From Mya arenaria (taxonomy: Eukaryota; Mollusca; Bivalvia; Myida; Myidae): a stretch of DNA of 64,000 nt. This document shows positions 1 to 13,395 of the stretch, one piece after another (the first letter of the stretch is position 1; every line of letters starts with the position of its first letter). The notes below the pieces were generated by a model. The model was not told the DNA's origin and searched no databases. It saw only the letters and a list, made by a program, of their open reading frames with translations. The translations under genes were made by a program, and so were the position numbers. The DNA is taken from contig NC_069136.1 in assembly GCF_026914265.1 (NCBI RefSeq), positions 17,599,228-17,663,227 on the forward strand, read 5' to 3'.

Positions 1-430
1 TCCGTGAATTTAGCAGTTTAGCAAATTGGCAGTGTAAAAACGCAGCAAGAAAGCCTGGAAAAAAATGATAAAATATTGAGTGTTTTTCATAAATCAACAT
101 CATGAATCGATAATCAATAATTGTCTAAAATGTCAACAAGTAGTTAAACGGCCTAGAAGCCCAGCGGCCAAGCATATTATATGCGTTTTCTTCGAAAACA
201 ATGATAAATTGATGGATCTTATTAACAAAAATCGACACCCTTTAGCGAATATCGTCATTTCCCTCAAAACTCGATTCAGCAGCCTAAAAAGATTATTTCA
301 AAGCTGTTGTTTATGCGTTTTCTTGAAAAAAGGATAAATTATAGAGTTTTATTTATAAAAATAACATCCTGAAGCTATTACCAACAATTTTCTAAAAAGT
401 CAATGAAGCAGTTCAGCGGCCTCAGAGCCT
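1..430. repeat. diverged tandem repeat, about 134-bp period, three copies
   Basis: Three related stretches begin near 59, 193 and 327. Each starts with an A-rich run followed by GATAAA, continues through an AT-rich middle and ends near 160, 295 and 428 with a CGGCCT or CAGCCT-like block. The copies are clearly diverged, so this is an old array, and the window edge may cut it. The open frame at 80-337 lies wholly inside it and is not supported as a gene. Confidence 0.6.
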
Positions 431-702
431 TCGATAGAAATGTAAAAAATGCGAAATTCCGTCCAAAGGTATTCATTATAAAAATCACACCTGTAAACGT
501 CGTGTAAGACTTTAACATGCGCATACGATTATAGACATCGTGAACTTGATTTCTGATAATTTTATCATTCAGCATTGATGTATAGATAGATACCCAGCAT
601 GCGCGCGCTAAATAGCGAAGAAACTTGCTGAATTGTTCAAATACCGTGTGATATAAAACGCGCGAATTAACGTCTGACTTGAATAACGTCATAAACATGT
701 CA

Positions 703-710
703 TGACGTCA
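703..710. promoter_or_regulatory. perfect CRE octamer TGACGTCA before gene 1
   Basis: The palindromic cAMP-response-element octamer TGACGTCA ends 10 bp before the ATG at 721. It is the consensus site of CREB/ATF bZIP factors. A half-site-like AACGTCAT lies about 20 bp further upstream. Its place at the start of a gene is suggestive, but whether it lies in the promoter or the 5' UTR cannot be told. No TATA box is evident nearby. Confidence 0.5.
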
Positions 711-720
711 TTTTAAAATA

Positions 721-3229
<2,509 letters not shown>

Positions 3230-3741
3230 ACAATACACCGGCAATAGTGCATTCGTATGGAAGCGTGTCACATTTACAAATAGTTTCATCATGTAATCAT
3301 GCCAAATTGTGTAAAGTCGACTTGACGAGGTATATAACGACAAATTGATTGAAAGAAGTGGACTTGTTCCCTTTTTAATTAGAAAATTGTGTTGTCTAAA
3401 TATTAGTCGACAAATGCGACACGTTTTGACGTCATTATTTTTGTCATGTCGACATAGTGTTTTAACCTTGTTATGTCGAAAAAACAGTTGGTCTGTTCAG
3501 TTTATAAGTAAGCATGTCTCAATTATGTTTACAATGTGTCGTAACATAACTCGCCTTGTTGGCATAACACAAGTCGACAAGACTACATGGTAACATCTAT
3601 ACTTTAACACACAGGGCCAGGAGATAACAATTTGTGAACTGACTTCTACATTCTTATTTTGATTGTTTATGTTTTCATTTAGATAGTTTTCGTTAGAAAA
3701 TAACCTTTTTGATAGTGCATACTCCTTTTGACATTAATATA

Positions 3742-3747
3742 AATAAA
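3742..3747 (+). promoter_or_regulatory. poly(A) signal of gene 1
   Basis: AATAAA lies about 510 bp after the stop codon of gene 1 and is followed within about 15 bp by a GTTGTTG stretch, a usual downstream element. The sequence between the stop and this signal would be the 3' UTR. The open frame at 3345-3593 lies in it and has no support as a gene. Confidence 0.55.
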
Positions 3748-4085
3748 CTTGCTGTTGTTGAGCTCAGTATGGTTTGATCGATTTTATTACACTTGAAATT
3801 TGAACATGTGAGTGCATTAAAGTCACGCTGTAGTTCCGTTCAAGGTTTTTTAGCCTTCATTTCAAGCTTGACTACAAGTATACTGCACATGCTAGACGAA
3901 CATATTCTTATTCTTAGTTCGGTTAATTAGGGTATAACTTGTTGGACGTGTAAAGAACAAACTACACCCATTCGGAAATGACTACTCAATGTTGCATGTG
4001 ATATTTCGCCTTTGTTGATACATGACAGTGAATGGTAATTCCATCTCCGACCATTTGCGACTTTTCATCTGTGGTTTCATCAGGT

Positions 4086-4360
4086 TTTAAAGGGATTGTG
4101 TCACAGATTGGCACCAAAAAATTTTTTTTTTCTGTAACGAATCTCAGGAGAATTATCTAACAGAATGTGTTACGCTTTGATATCATAAAAAATGTAAAAA
4201 AAAATGTGTCGGAGACCGGGCTCGAATCCGCGTCGCCAAAATCGTACTCTAGCGTCTTACTCACTGCGCTACAAAGGCTTATTCTAATCGGGTGACATAA
4301 CTGAGCTATACACCTACCTCGGTAATATCACGTGATAACACCGACTAGCCGATCATAAGG
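4086..4360 (-). mobile_element. tRNA-derived SINE, minus strand
   Basis: Read on the minus strand, 4290-4208 has a tRNA-like head with box A-like TAGCGCAGTGAG and box B-like GATTCGAGCCC. A body follows and ends in a block reading TGACACAATCCCTTTAA near 4110-4090. The head is too changed, and too firmly attached to its body, to be a working tRNA gene. The outer limits are approximate. Confidence 0.6.
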
Positions 4361-4799
4361 AATGAATTCTACCTGGTAGACATACCCAGTAATCTTTTTA
4401 AATGGTGAGGTAACTTTTTCTAACCTTTTTAAAGTGAATTACACAATTGGACCTTTCTTCCTTTATGTGGTGTTGGAGGTCGTCAAACAATATATGAATC
4501 AGTGTTAGTTAGCGTGCGAAATGCCCAATTGACTGAAGAATACATAACCAATTGGTCTCTTTCCTTAAGCAATATTTAAAAACTAATTTATTTAATTTAA
4601 CATTCTTTTTGCTATTTTATTAATTTTGTTTATTTTTACAAATTAAGAAAACAATAGCGGGTTAAAACAGGCTTCGTAAATGTTTTATACACTAAACAAT
4701 AATTCTTATTCCGCAAATGTGTTATATAATATCCCTCAAATTAAAAAGAATAAACACATTTAAATACGCAAGTGAAGTTAATTAACAAAAAATGCTACT
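4361..4799. other. intergenic, no gene seen
   Basis: This is AT-rich sequence with no open frame resembling a known family, no RNA gene and no clear repeat. Confidence 0.6.
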
Positions 4800-4804
4800 T
4801 CAGG

Positions 4805-5066
4805 GGCCATGATTATAAACAGTCTCAAGTCTGTGTTCTGACTCAAGTTGCAAAACTGCAAATATTCATTTCATTTTTATCTTATTTCTAGTTTAGTTAT
4901 AATGATGGAATTTGCATAATTTTATAACTGTATTCAAATATTGTACAATTACTCACATCTATATTTGTAAAACAAATGGAATAATAATGATTCAATCTAA
5001 TTGAATAAATGTGCTTTTCTGAGTCTGAGTCTAGACTTGAAATTGAGACTGTTCGTAGTCACGGCC
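4805..5066. mobile_element. short non-autonomous DNA element (MITE-like)
   Basis: The two ends are inverted copies of about 22 bp: GGCCATGATTATAAACAGTC at the left, and at the right the reverse complement of GGCCGTGACTACGAACAGTC. A direct TCAGGGG flanks both sides (4800-4806 and 5067-5073) and could be a target-site duplication. There is no coding capacity. The family is not certain; a hAT relationship is possible from the TSD size. Its right end carries GAGTCTGAGTCT, a motif also found in the repeats upstream of the fucosyltransferase genes. Confidence 0.55.
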
Positions 5067-5084
5067 TCAGGGGCTCTCACATCC

Positions 5085-5525
5085 AACAGATTTGGCTCAA
5101 CGGAGCTAAACCGTAGCACAATTTTGGCGATTTTCGGGGATCGGTACTACAACGGCAGCTCAACGGTATCAAATCGATAAGAACGGTAGTACATCGTCGG
5201 AACATGATCAGAACAGCGACAGAACATAGCCTAAAAAATAAGCAACGGCAGGCGTAAGTATAATTTTTTGAAAATGGTCAAAACTTTCGGCCGATGCGCT
5301 TCCGGAGCAAGCAACGGTACTACAACGGCAGTACTCCGGTATCACTCCGCTTAAGCTCCGGTCAACGTTTGCACATCGGTAGAACAACAGCGGGGCCTCA
5401 GTATTACAATAAAGTGACGAATAAGTGGTAATCGGTAGCAGATTGGCTATAACATTGGTAGGACTTCGGTATCATAATGAAATAACTAGCCGGTACTACG
5501 TCGGTATTGCTACGGCTAATTGCGA
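5085..5525. repeat. CGGTA-rich quasi-repeat
   Basis: Short motifs of the type CGGTACTAC, ACGGCAG and CGGTAG recur dozens of times at irregular spacing over about 440 bp. The base composition is much more GC-rich than the surroundings. No period stands out and no frame is open across it. It may be a decayed short-period satellite or a fragment of a dispersed repeat. Confidence 0.45.
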
Positions 5526-5602
5526 TTTCTCAAGTACTTTTCACGAAAGAGCGCCGCTGATTTTCTCGTCGTGACAGGCTCTAAATATCGCACGTTACGT
5601 CG

Positions 5603-5631
5603 ATGATGATGATGATCATCATCATCATGCT

Positions 5632-5667
<36 letters not shown>

Positions 5668-5697
5668 TATCATCATCATCATTATCATCATCATCTT
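5603..5697. repeat. ATC/GAT microsatellite
   Basis: A short GAT run at 5603-5615 meets a CAT run that continues with few interruptions to about 5697. The GAT and CAT parts are reverse complements, so the junction can form a hairpin. Confidence 0.95.
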
Positions 5698-6089
5698 CTT
5701 CACAAACGCTTTAAACTCAATTTTATTTCTATATACACAGGGCTTAAAGCTTTAAAGAATGCCTCTCTCCATAGCACATATCTCAATTTGGTGTTTTCTT
5801 GAATTCAGATTAGTATCATATTTGAGAGTGTTTTCTTCGTTTTCCTCTATACATTTAATCTCATATCAGAATGATAATCATTAGGTGGAGTAAGATACCT
5901 TGCAAAGAGTAGGGTGCGTTTAAATGAACAAGCTATTTCAATATACGCGCGCTATTTGTTGCATTAATTGCACGCAACATATGCTTGACAATATGGTACC
6001 GAAAAAAACTAACTCCCTTGATTGAAATTATACATTATTCGTACCTCGCACTCCTTGTGTATAATTTAAATAACTCGGGTGCTGGTGCA

Positions 6090-6400
6090 GGAGCTGTAGC
6101 CAGGGGAGGCTTTAGGAATTGACGTTAGGGGGAGCGTATCTTAGGGGCGGCACCGTTTGACATGTGCCCCTCTTTTAGAACCGAAATTTAAATCATTTGA
6201 AATGTTGGCAGGGGGTCGGGGTGGCGTAACTACCTCCCACCCCATAATATTGTAACAATTTCAAGTCCGAAATGGTGGAAATTTAGCGTATTTTTTACCA
6301 TTCCCCTCCGATATTGACAAAAAAAGTTAACTTGAACGATTTAAAGGGGGTGAGGGCGATGCGCCCCCACCCCCTGGATCCGCGAGAAGTAACTTAATCA
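6090..6400. repeat. G-rich interspersed repeat fragment, class unknown
   Basis: Blocks such as GGGGGAGCG, GGCAGGGGGTCGGGGTGG and a near-palindromic GGGGGTGAGGGCGATGCGCC followed by CCCACCCCCTGGATCC stand out from the AT-rich background. There is no coding potential. The look is that of a dispersed repeat, but I cannot assign a family. The flanks, 5700-6089 and 6401-6829, hold nothing I can identify. Confidence 0.4.
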
Positions 6401-6829
6401 CTTAATAAAACTACAAATTAAATCATTTGCAAATATTAGCACACTTCGTTTAACAAGTCGCACAGTGTACGCAGATATGAAAGTATTTGCTCTGTTATCT
6501 TTTTTGACCCGGTTTACATATCAAACCTTATACATGAATAAAGAGATATTTGAACTGAAAGTATTATCATAATGAACGGAAGGATATTTGAAATATGCAT
6601 TGATCCTTATTCACAGTGTCAAAGGAATTAAACAAGAACTACATAAATTCTACATTGATATACCACTTTGGTTGGAACGTAAAAGCGTGTCGGTCTAATA
6701 TCAAGAGCTATCTCCAACAATACTCGTTCTTTCTTGTATGTCGACGTAGTGCACAATACCATCGATACTCAAAAAACGCGAGGAAACGTAACGTTAAGAG
6801 TAACGTAAGGTGAAACGTAACTACCCGTG

Positions 6830-9800
6830 ATGAAACTTGCGGTGCTAGGAGCCACGGGCCGCACAGGGATACTCGTTGTGAGGGAGGCGCTGGCGAGAGG
6901 CCACGAGGTCACCGCGGTGGTCAGAAATCCAGACAAACTGACGGACAAACACGATAACCTTCAGGTAAGGGTGACGTCTAGATTGATGAAGTGAACGGTT
7001 ATAGGTGTCATGGGACCACCAGAAGCTCGGTCAGAAACTTTGACAAACACGAGATCTGGTTGTGGTTACCTAGTTGTTGTTGTTGTTGTTGTTGTTGCTG
7101 TTGTTGTTTTCAAACAAAAAGTCGAACAGTCTGTAAATATTTGATATGTAAAATACTTTTTAACATAGCGAGAAGTTTCAGGGTTTATTATGATCGCTTA
7201 ATGGAAATATCTTTTAAACAAAACGAGATTGACGATTCGCTTTCAGATAATCTCATTTTGATAAGTCTTAATTGCTGTAAAGGAAGTAAATACCAAAAAA
7301 ACAATAAAAAAAAACAATGTAGGGGCATATTTTTTCCGATAGGTTGTAGCAGCGGACATTTTCGACTCCAGCTCGATGGTTCCCCATTTCAAGGGTCGCG
7401 ATGCAGTTTTGTCCTGTCTAGGATGTGGACCAAGCTTCTTAAGGTTGTATAATGGTCACGGTACCGAATCTCACTGGCCAGGAAGTATGTGACTCTTCCG
7501 GTCTGGTTAGCTGAATTGACAGAGTGTCTGACTTGCAAGCAGACCTCGGTTTTAATCCCCAGACTGGCCGCATACTTTTTTGGCCTATGGTAGTTGTCGC
7601 CTTACGGGGCTCCAATACAAAACTGTTTTGGCAGCATCAAGCGCTATCAGTGTTTAATTATACATTCCTTAGCACTGGTTACTTGAAATTCGACGAATTT
7701 ACAGTTTGCGGGGAATAATGTCGCAAAACTTAATCGCACGGGTCAGAGAGTTAGTGAGTAATCCGGTTAGCTCAGTTGGTAGAGCGTCTGACTTGCAGGA
7801 TGGGTTTGATCTCCGGACTGACCGCATACTTGTCTTTACCTGTGACATAATGTAATATGAATTTTATACACTACGTAATCAAGCTGTAAGATGTATAATT
7901 GCTGACCGAATCAAAACGGTTGTTCTTTACTTACTTTAGTGGCATTTTAAGATGTGTGTTTTGTTTTGAAAGGTGACATCCATTTTATACAGTACATTAT
8001 CAAGATGTAGGGGGTACAAGTATAATTGCTGACCGACACAAAATGGTTGTTTTTTTCTTTAGTGGCAACTCAAAGTGTGAGTTTTGTTTTGAAAAAAATG
8101 CATTACAATATTATCTAATTGAATTCAAAGTTATAGTATGCAGGTAAACACTCTTAAACTATTAGTATTAGTTACAACACAGTTGGTAATGAGAGAGGTG
8201 TCCATCTCTCTCCAAGAGGTTGTGGGTTCGACCCTTTCTCAGAAAGGACATGAACTGGTTTCTGCCCAGGATTAGGATTCGAGAGTAATTCTCATCAGTT
8301 GTCTCTACAATCGAGCTACAATAAATTAGTATAAACCATCCCAGTTTCAAAAGAGAGTGAGCACTTTTTAATTTTGATATATCCATTTTGATCAAACATA
8401 TTTGTCTAAAATTTAGAACACTGCCTTTATACATCCTTTGCTATCGCTCGAACATTTCCGATATGACATTAATGGGATAAATTTCGATAAAGTTTCAATT
8501 GAAGGGGATTTCGCTTACGACACGTATCTTTCGCAGTTTTTGAGCATTTTATCACTCTGAAATTAAATGGGGTTGTCTAACACGTAAATCCCACACAGAA
8601 ACAAAGCCCAGCAGATCATATGTGATGAAATTGATCGATGAAAACTTTTGAGGTTATCTCTGTTAAAATGCTTATTGACAGTTAAGCGTTGTTTATGGCT
8701 GTTGCGTTCATTCTTTTAATTATGTAAAATGATATTTTAACGGCCGCATTGATAATATTTTGCTTGTTTCGATGATGTACTGTATTTGCCAATTTTGAGA
8801 CCGTCTTGTGTCTAGTCCCTTTAAGCAAACTTCGCTATATTTCTGTTAGGAATAATTAACAAACACCCGCACATTTATTTTAGAGAAAATACAAAAATAC
8901 AAATATAAGATGTAGAATAATATTTTTAGAAATTATTTATATTCTATTGATTTTGTTTTTATTATCTGTTACAGCATGCGGAAGGTCACTTTCTTCACCG
9001 ACTTGATCCGGCCAATGGTTGACGCCATGAGAGAGGTCAAGGTCACCCGTCTCGTATTCATGTCGTCATGGTACACCAAGTGTGCGTACGAATATTTGTT
9101 TACGAATATTTTGTTTATATAAGACTTTGATTTTATCTTCAATAATTCGTAACGTAAGGCCCATTATAGTTTTGGTATATAAAAAGACATATTCATGAAT
9201 CCTTAATAATCAAAACGGTTATTACAGGATGATTGGGACATCGTTTATTGTCCATTTTCATGTGCAAATATTAGCAGTATACTTCATTTTGGCAATCGAT
9301 TTCAAGTACAGCAGTAGTTTGTTTCATCACATTATTTATAGACAATTCGGCAGACCCTTTCATTGTCAACTGGGTCCTAAAGCCCCTACTTCTCGGCCAG
9401 AGTTTACATAACAAAGCTGAAATGGAAGACTTTCTTGAGACGGATTGCCTGGATATCCGCTACACACTTGTCCGCCCGCCTCAGCTCACAGACAGCGAAC
9501 CCACTGGTATGTATAACCACTACAATTTACTTGTCCGCCCGCCTCAGCTCACAGACAGCGAACCCACTGGTATGTATAACCACTACAATTTACTTGTCCG
9601 CCCGCCTCAGCTCACAGACAGCGAACCCACTGGTATGTATAACCACTACAATTTACTTGTCCGCCCGCCTCAGCTCACAGACAGCGAACCCACTGGTATG
9701 TATAACCACTACAATTTACTTGTCCGCCCGCATCAGCTCACAGACAGCGAACCCACTGGTATGTATAACCACTACAATTTACTTGTCCGCCCGCCTCAGC

Positions 9801-11297
9801 TCACAGACAGCGAACCCACTGGTAGGTATAACCACTACAATTTACTTGTCCGCCCGTCTCAGCTCACAGACAGCGAACCCACTGGTATGTATAACCACTA
9901 CAATTTACTTGTCCGCCCGCCTCAGCTCACAGACAGCAAACCCACTGGTATGTATAACCACTACAATTTACTTGTCCGCCCGCCTCAGCTCACAGACAGC
10001 AAACCCACTGGTATGTATAACCACTACAATTTACTTGTCCGCCCGCCTCAGCTCACAGACAGCAAACCCACTGGTATGTATAACCACTACAATTTACTTG
10101 TCCGCCCGCCTCAGCTCACAGACAGCAAACCCACTGGTATGTATAACCACTACAATTTACGTCCTATTTGTAAGGCCCTTGGCTTAAACTCTCTGTTAAC
10201 CTGGCTTTAATTTTCAGTGCCCGACCATACGCTGCATCTTAAACTCTTGCGATAACATTGCAGCCATTTTTTAATGAACTTGAAGGCTTTATGTTTCATC
10301 AAAGTGCTTAGCATGATTTTCATACGTTAACGTGTCCCCACCCCATTGTCAAATACACATGTACATTACGGTCCAGCACCGGCTTCAGAATGGTCCTCAC
10401 CAACTTTAATGGCTTATATCCCCGGTTTAGTATAATTTGTATGGTTAAAAATAATCGTCGGATACCCCCGCTACACTACTGTGCTATGCCTGGTTGTGGA
10501 CCGTGTGCGATATGACTATGAACATCTCGTAATCACGAATAAATAATTAGGTAGAATGTTTTCCCGTATAGAATAATTTTGACGAATGCCGGATTTGAAT
10601 TGAACCCCATCCACCAGATCACTTACAATTTTAAAAACAGCTGTTTAGACCACTCGTCTGCCGAGACAACTGACAGGGTTATTGTATAGTATTTAATTGT
10701 AGCAGGTGGTTTCATTGTAACAAGAGTTGAAGCCCGTGCCTCATAGATATTCCTATAAACGATATTTTAATGTGTAAAGATACTATACACGTTCCCTTAC
10801 GACATCACAAATAATGTTACATTGATGCCGGATGACCCAATATAAATTTTGGTATCATTTGAAAGAGAATGGCTGATAACTGATATCTAATATGTAATAT
10901 AAATAACCGAAAAACATAATTGATAAAGTGAGTGCAGTTTGTATTTTGTTCTTAATTTCAACTAAAATCGGAGGTAAAATGACTTAATATTCAATATTTT
11001 AGAGACAAATATGAGTGTCTGTATATTTTAGATATAACATACGTTTAACTTATTCCTTCTCCATTCTACTTTCTAATAAGACCAAAATATATGTCACTCG
11101 AATTATTTATTGTTCGTCGCATTCATTAATATTTTCTGTTTTAAGGTAAACCTGTGTTGTGCATGGAAGGACAGAGCATCAAGTCTGCAGAGAGGAAGCG
11201 GTTTACCTGTTGCCGGAAGGACGTCGCTAAGTTCATGATAGATATAACGGAGAAGGACGAACATATCCAAAAATCTATGGCTATTGCTTCAGGATGA
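6830..11297 (+). CDS. BLVRB-like: flavin reductase (NADPH) / biliverdin reductase B-like
   Basis: There are five exons: 6830-6964, 7343-7443, 8975-9081, 9342-9506 and 11146-11297, all with GT donors and AG acceptors (phases 0, 2, 1, 1), giving 219 residues against about 206 for human BLVRB. The family reduces flavins and biliverdin with NADPH in the cytosol and belongs to the atypical short-chain dehydrogenases. Residues 1-13 hold the first beta strand and the cofactor loop GATGRTG. VRNPDKL (31-37) follows at the NADP phosphate site. HFKGRDAVLSCLG matches the next core strand, and MVDAMREVKVTRLVFMSSW the next helix and strand. YTLVRPPQLTD aligns with the AVMPPHIGD region of human BLVRB. The last exon has the usual VAKFM...TEKDEH end. 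The oddity is at exon 4, whose 3' end and splice donor are copied 11 times (separate entry). The model uses the first donor because family alignment then continues directly into exon 5. The physiological substrate cannot be told from sequence. Confidence 0.9.
7075..7107. repeat. GTT microsatellite in intron 1
   Basis: About eleven GTT units with one GCT interruption lie in intron 1 of the BLVRB-like gene, directly before unremarkable intronic sequence. Confidence 0.9.
7500..7590 (+). mobile_element. tRNA-derived SINE head, copy 1
   Basis: GGTTAGCTGAATTGACAGAG is a changed tRNA 5' half with box A, and GGTTTTAATCCCC a changed box B, followed by ACTGGCCGCATACTTTTT. The same arrangement recurs at 7755-7840, so this is a repeat family and not a tRNA gene. 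It lies in intron 2 of the BLVRB-like gene. Confidence 0.6.
7755..7840 (+). mobile_element. tRNA-derived SINE head, copy 2
   Basis: GGTTAGCTCAGTTGGTAGAG is an almost perfect tRNA D-arm with box A, then TCTGACTTGCA resembling an anticodon loop, then GGTTTGATCTCCGG as box B and ACTGACCGCATACTTGTC. The variable region is shorter than in a working tRNA and the stems do not close well. It is the less decayed of two family members 250 bp apart. Confidence 0.65.
7858..8100 (+). repeat. about 120-bp tandem duplication in intron 2
   Basis: Two copies run from about 7858 and about 7978. Both have ATTTTATACA, then TATAATTGCTGACCGA, then AACGGTTGTT or AATGGTTGTT, TTTAGTGGCA, and GTTTTGTTTTGAAA at the end. 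They differ at many bases, so the duplication is not recent. Confidence 0.75.
8170..8345 (+). mobile_element. tRNA-derived SINE, mollusc type
   Basis: CAGTTGGTAATGAGAGAGG resembles a D-arm, and GTGGGTTCGACCC is a near-perfect box B. The body that follows (TTCTGCCCAGGATTAGGATT, CGAGAGTAATTCTCATC) fits the layout of SINEs I know from bivalves. It lies in intron 2 of the BLVRB-like gene. The family name is not assigned. Confidence 0.65.
8460..8974. other. rest of intron 2, no gene seen
   Basis: AT-rich sequence with no coding potential. A GTCCCTTTAAGC block near 8816 resembles the terminal block of the minus-strand SINE at 4086-4360 and may mark another decayed repeat. The intron ends in a good polypyrimidine-acceptor stretch at 8974. 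Confidence 0.4.
9467..10159 (+). repeat. 63-bp minisatellite spanning an exon-intron junction, 11 copies
   Basis: Eleven nearly identical 63-bp units lie head to tail. Each unit is 40 bases of exon 4 coding sequence (LVRPPQLTDSEPT plus one base) and 23 bases of intron beginning with the donor GTATGT. Donors therefore lie at 9507 and every 63 bp after it. All keep GTATGT except the sixth, GTAGGT. Because 63 is a multiple of three, every donor leaves the same phase for exon 5, and the array is open in the gene's frame (21 residues per unit). Copies 8-11 share GAA to AAA (E to K), while copies 5, 6 and 7 each have a single private change, so copies 8-11 arose together. Use of a later donor would add 21 residues per extra unit. 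Which donors are used is not visible from the sequence. Confidence 0.97.
10570..10685 (-). mobile_element. decayed tRNA-derived SINE, minus strand
   Basis: On the minus strand GGCAGACGAGTGGTCTAA resembles box A of a leucine or serine tRNA, and GGGGTTCAATTCAAATCC resembles box B. Stems are not kept. It lies in intron 4 of the BLVRB-like gene; the rest of that intron (10160-11145) holds nothing I recognise. Confidence 0.45.
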
Positions 11298-11739
11298 CGT
11301 CACATGACATTAATACCAATTTATTTGATGATTCTGATCTTTTAATATCTGTTATAAATAGTCTAACCCGTCTAGCTATAAATATGGAGGGAACGGTTTT
11401 ACAATTTGCATTGTGTGTATCATGAGTTATCTTTATCATGCAATGGTATATTATGATTTTCATCATGATCAATCAAATCTTCACGTATGTATTTGTGCAC
11501 GCTGAAAACGATATAAATATAAAGGGTATACTTATTTTTGTTTTCAATTTTTTTGGACGGATTAAAGAACAATTCGAAAATTCAGGAAAGTGCTCGAAGT
11601 CTGAGTGACACGGTCTCTGAACGCCAGCTTCACCAATTAACGTTACATGTTTACATATTTACACACGTGAGTATGGGGTTAAACAGCCCGCATAAATCCT
11701 TGCATTTGTTTCCAAATAAGTTCTTATAATATCTTTACT
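11298..11739. other. 3' flank of the BLVRB-like gene
   Basis: No gene is seen. There is no clear AATAAA within the first 200 bp after the stop codon; an ATTAAA variant near 11562 could serve. The open frames here are short and match nothing I know. Confidence 0.4.
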
Positions 11740-12639
11740 TTGAGACTGATGAGCAGAAAAGTGAGTTTAAATATTGTTGATGTCATCATGTCCGGCAAAA
11801 GCTGTCACGGTGTTTATTAATCCTGTTGCAATAATGATATATATAAAACTGCTCTTCCAAAAGCACTTTACACAATAATGAAATGCTATTTTTAGTTTGA
11901 GTCTTAATCTCGGACAATAATATATTACAGTTAAATTTATTGTCTTTAGCCTTTAATTATTGATCCAATTCCTTCCCACGACGCCCGTTTGTTTGTATTA
12001 AAACAAAGTCAATCGTTGGATGTTGGATTTCACGTACTCAATATGTCAAATAGCCATTCGACGAAATGTGCACTGCCTGTAATCCCAATCCCAGCGAAAA
12101 AAAGCATGGCCGTGTATTACAATTTTCCATTCGTATACAGAGACTAGACGTATAAACAGTAAAAAGCCGCTGCCTCCATCACAATGAAAACGTATTGAGG
12201 CTAAAATTGCTTGCGACTTGTCTTGCATGTTGAGTTTACATCTTGCTTCTTGAATCGTACATCTTGCTTTATTGCATTATGCATTCGTTATTTGATCAAC
12301 TATAGAGTTACCTTCTTGGAAGTTATAGTGGCCTTGTTGTTTGCTGCTAAACTCGCTTCAATATATATTCAAACGAAAAGGCCAAATGCCAAATTAGTGA
12401 GATGATAAACTGCTTTTAGATTTGTCTAATATATGTTTAATTGTTTAATTTAAGTACTTCCTAACATGTCACACAGCAGCATTCAAAACAGCTCTTTTAC
12501 ACAAGAAAGCGCAAGCTCATAAGTACTGGCTAATCTGATCTCTCCACATAAAGCAGAATATCGCATAGAAACAGAAACCACGAAAACATAATTTAGGACT
12601 TTAGGATTCAGATAATCATTATCAATATAGGAATGAATA

Positions 12640-13000
12640 ATTTATACGTTCGAAACATTTTAACATTTTAACTGCAATGTCATTTGCAACATTCGTAGAA
12701 CAGTCAATTTCAATAAAAGACATATTTCCGGAAAAGCGATTTTTTTCCTTAAAAGGGAGTCAATTATTTATGCAGTAATTCAATCTGTTCATAGTCGGAA
12801 CAAAAGAGATGTATAATTTGACTGGCACATATTTGTGTCTTCTTTATGTACTTTGACACTTCTCAGCATTTTCCGAAGGACAAAATAGTAGTTATGACCG
12901 AAGAAATGATTTATGGTAGCTTTGGTTTTAGTAATACTGCTGCAGAGGGCTCTCTGTTTGATAATTTTATTTCGAAAGTCTGGCCTTGTACTATTTCATT
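12640..13000. repeat. dispersed about 400-bp module, copy 1 of 5
   Basis: A run of landmarks (TTTCAATAAA..GACATATTTCC, TCAATTATTTAT, TTCATAGTC, TTGACTGGCACATAT, then CTGCTTTATG or a variant) occurs here and again near 33290-33720, 35940-36300, 50380-50760 and 53780-54250. The five differ more from each other than the main units do, so the module records an older round of duplication. No coding capacity. Confidence 0.7.
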
Positions 13001-13189
13001 GTATTATTGTTGCATGCATATGTGATAAAGATGAGCTTCAAATTAAACCACATAGTGCACATACTGTGATCGCTCCGGTCCCATAAAACTCTAGCCGAGC
13101 ATTTTAAATTTTAATAGATTTTGCTCGTATTTTAAATTAAAGTCTATTTAAGTTCAAAATAATGTTTTAGCAAACAAAATCCTGCTACA

Positions 13190-13395
<206 letters not shown>

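Noticed and set aside
3345-3593. Open frame of 82 residues
   Set aside because: It lies between the stop codon and the poly(A) signal of gene 1 and has no family resemblance.
6991-7452. Open frame of 153 residues overlapping intron 1 and exon 2 of the flavin reductase-like gene
   Set aside because: Wrong frame relative to exon 2, with a polycysteine stretch from a GTT microsatellite.
7755-7840. Candidate tRNA gene
   Set aside because: The D-arm and T-arm boxes are good, but the length is short, the stems do not pair and a related copy lies 250 bp away, so it is a SINE head.
9435-10187. Second open frame of 250 residues across the 63-bp array
   Set aside because: It is in a different frame from exon 4 of the flavin reductase-like gene and exists only because a 63-bp period keeps two frames open.
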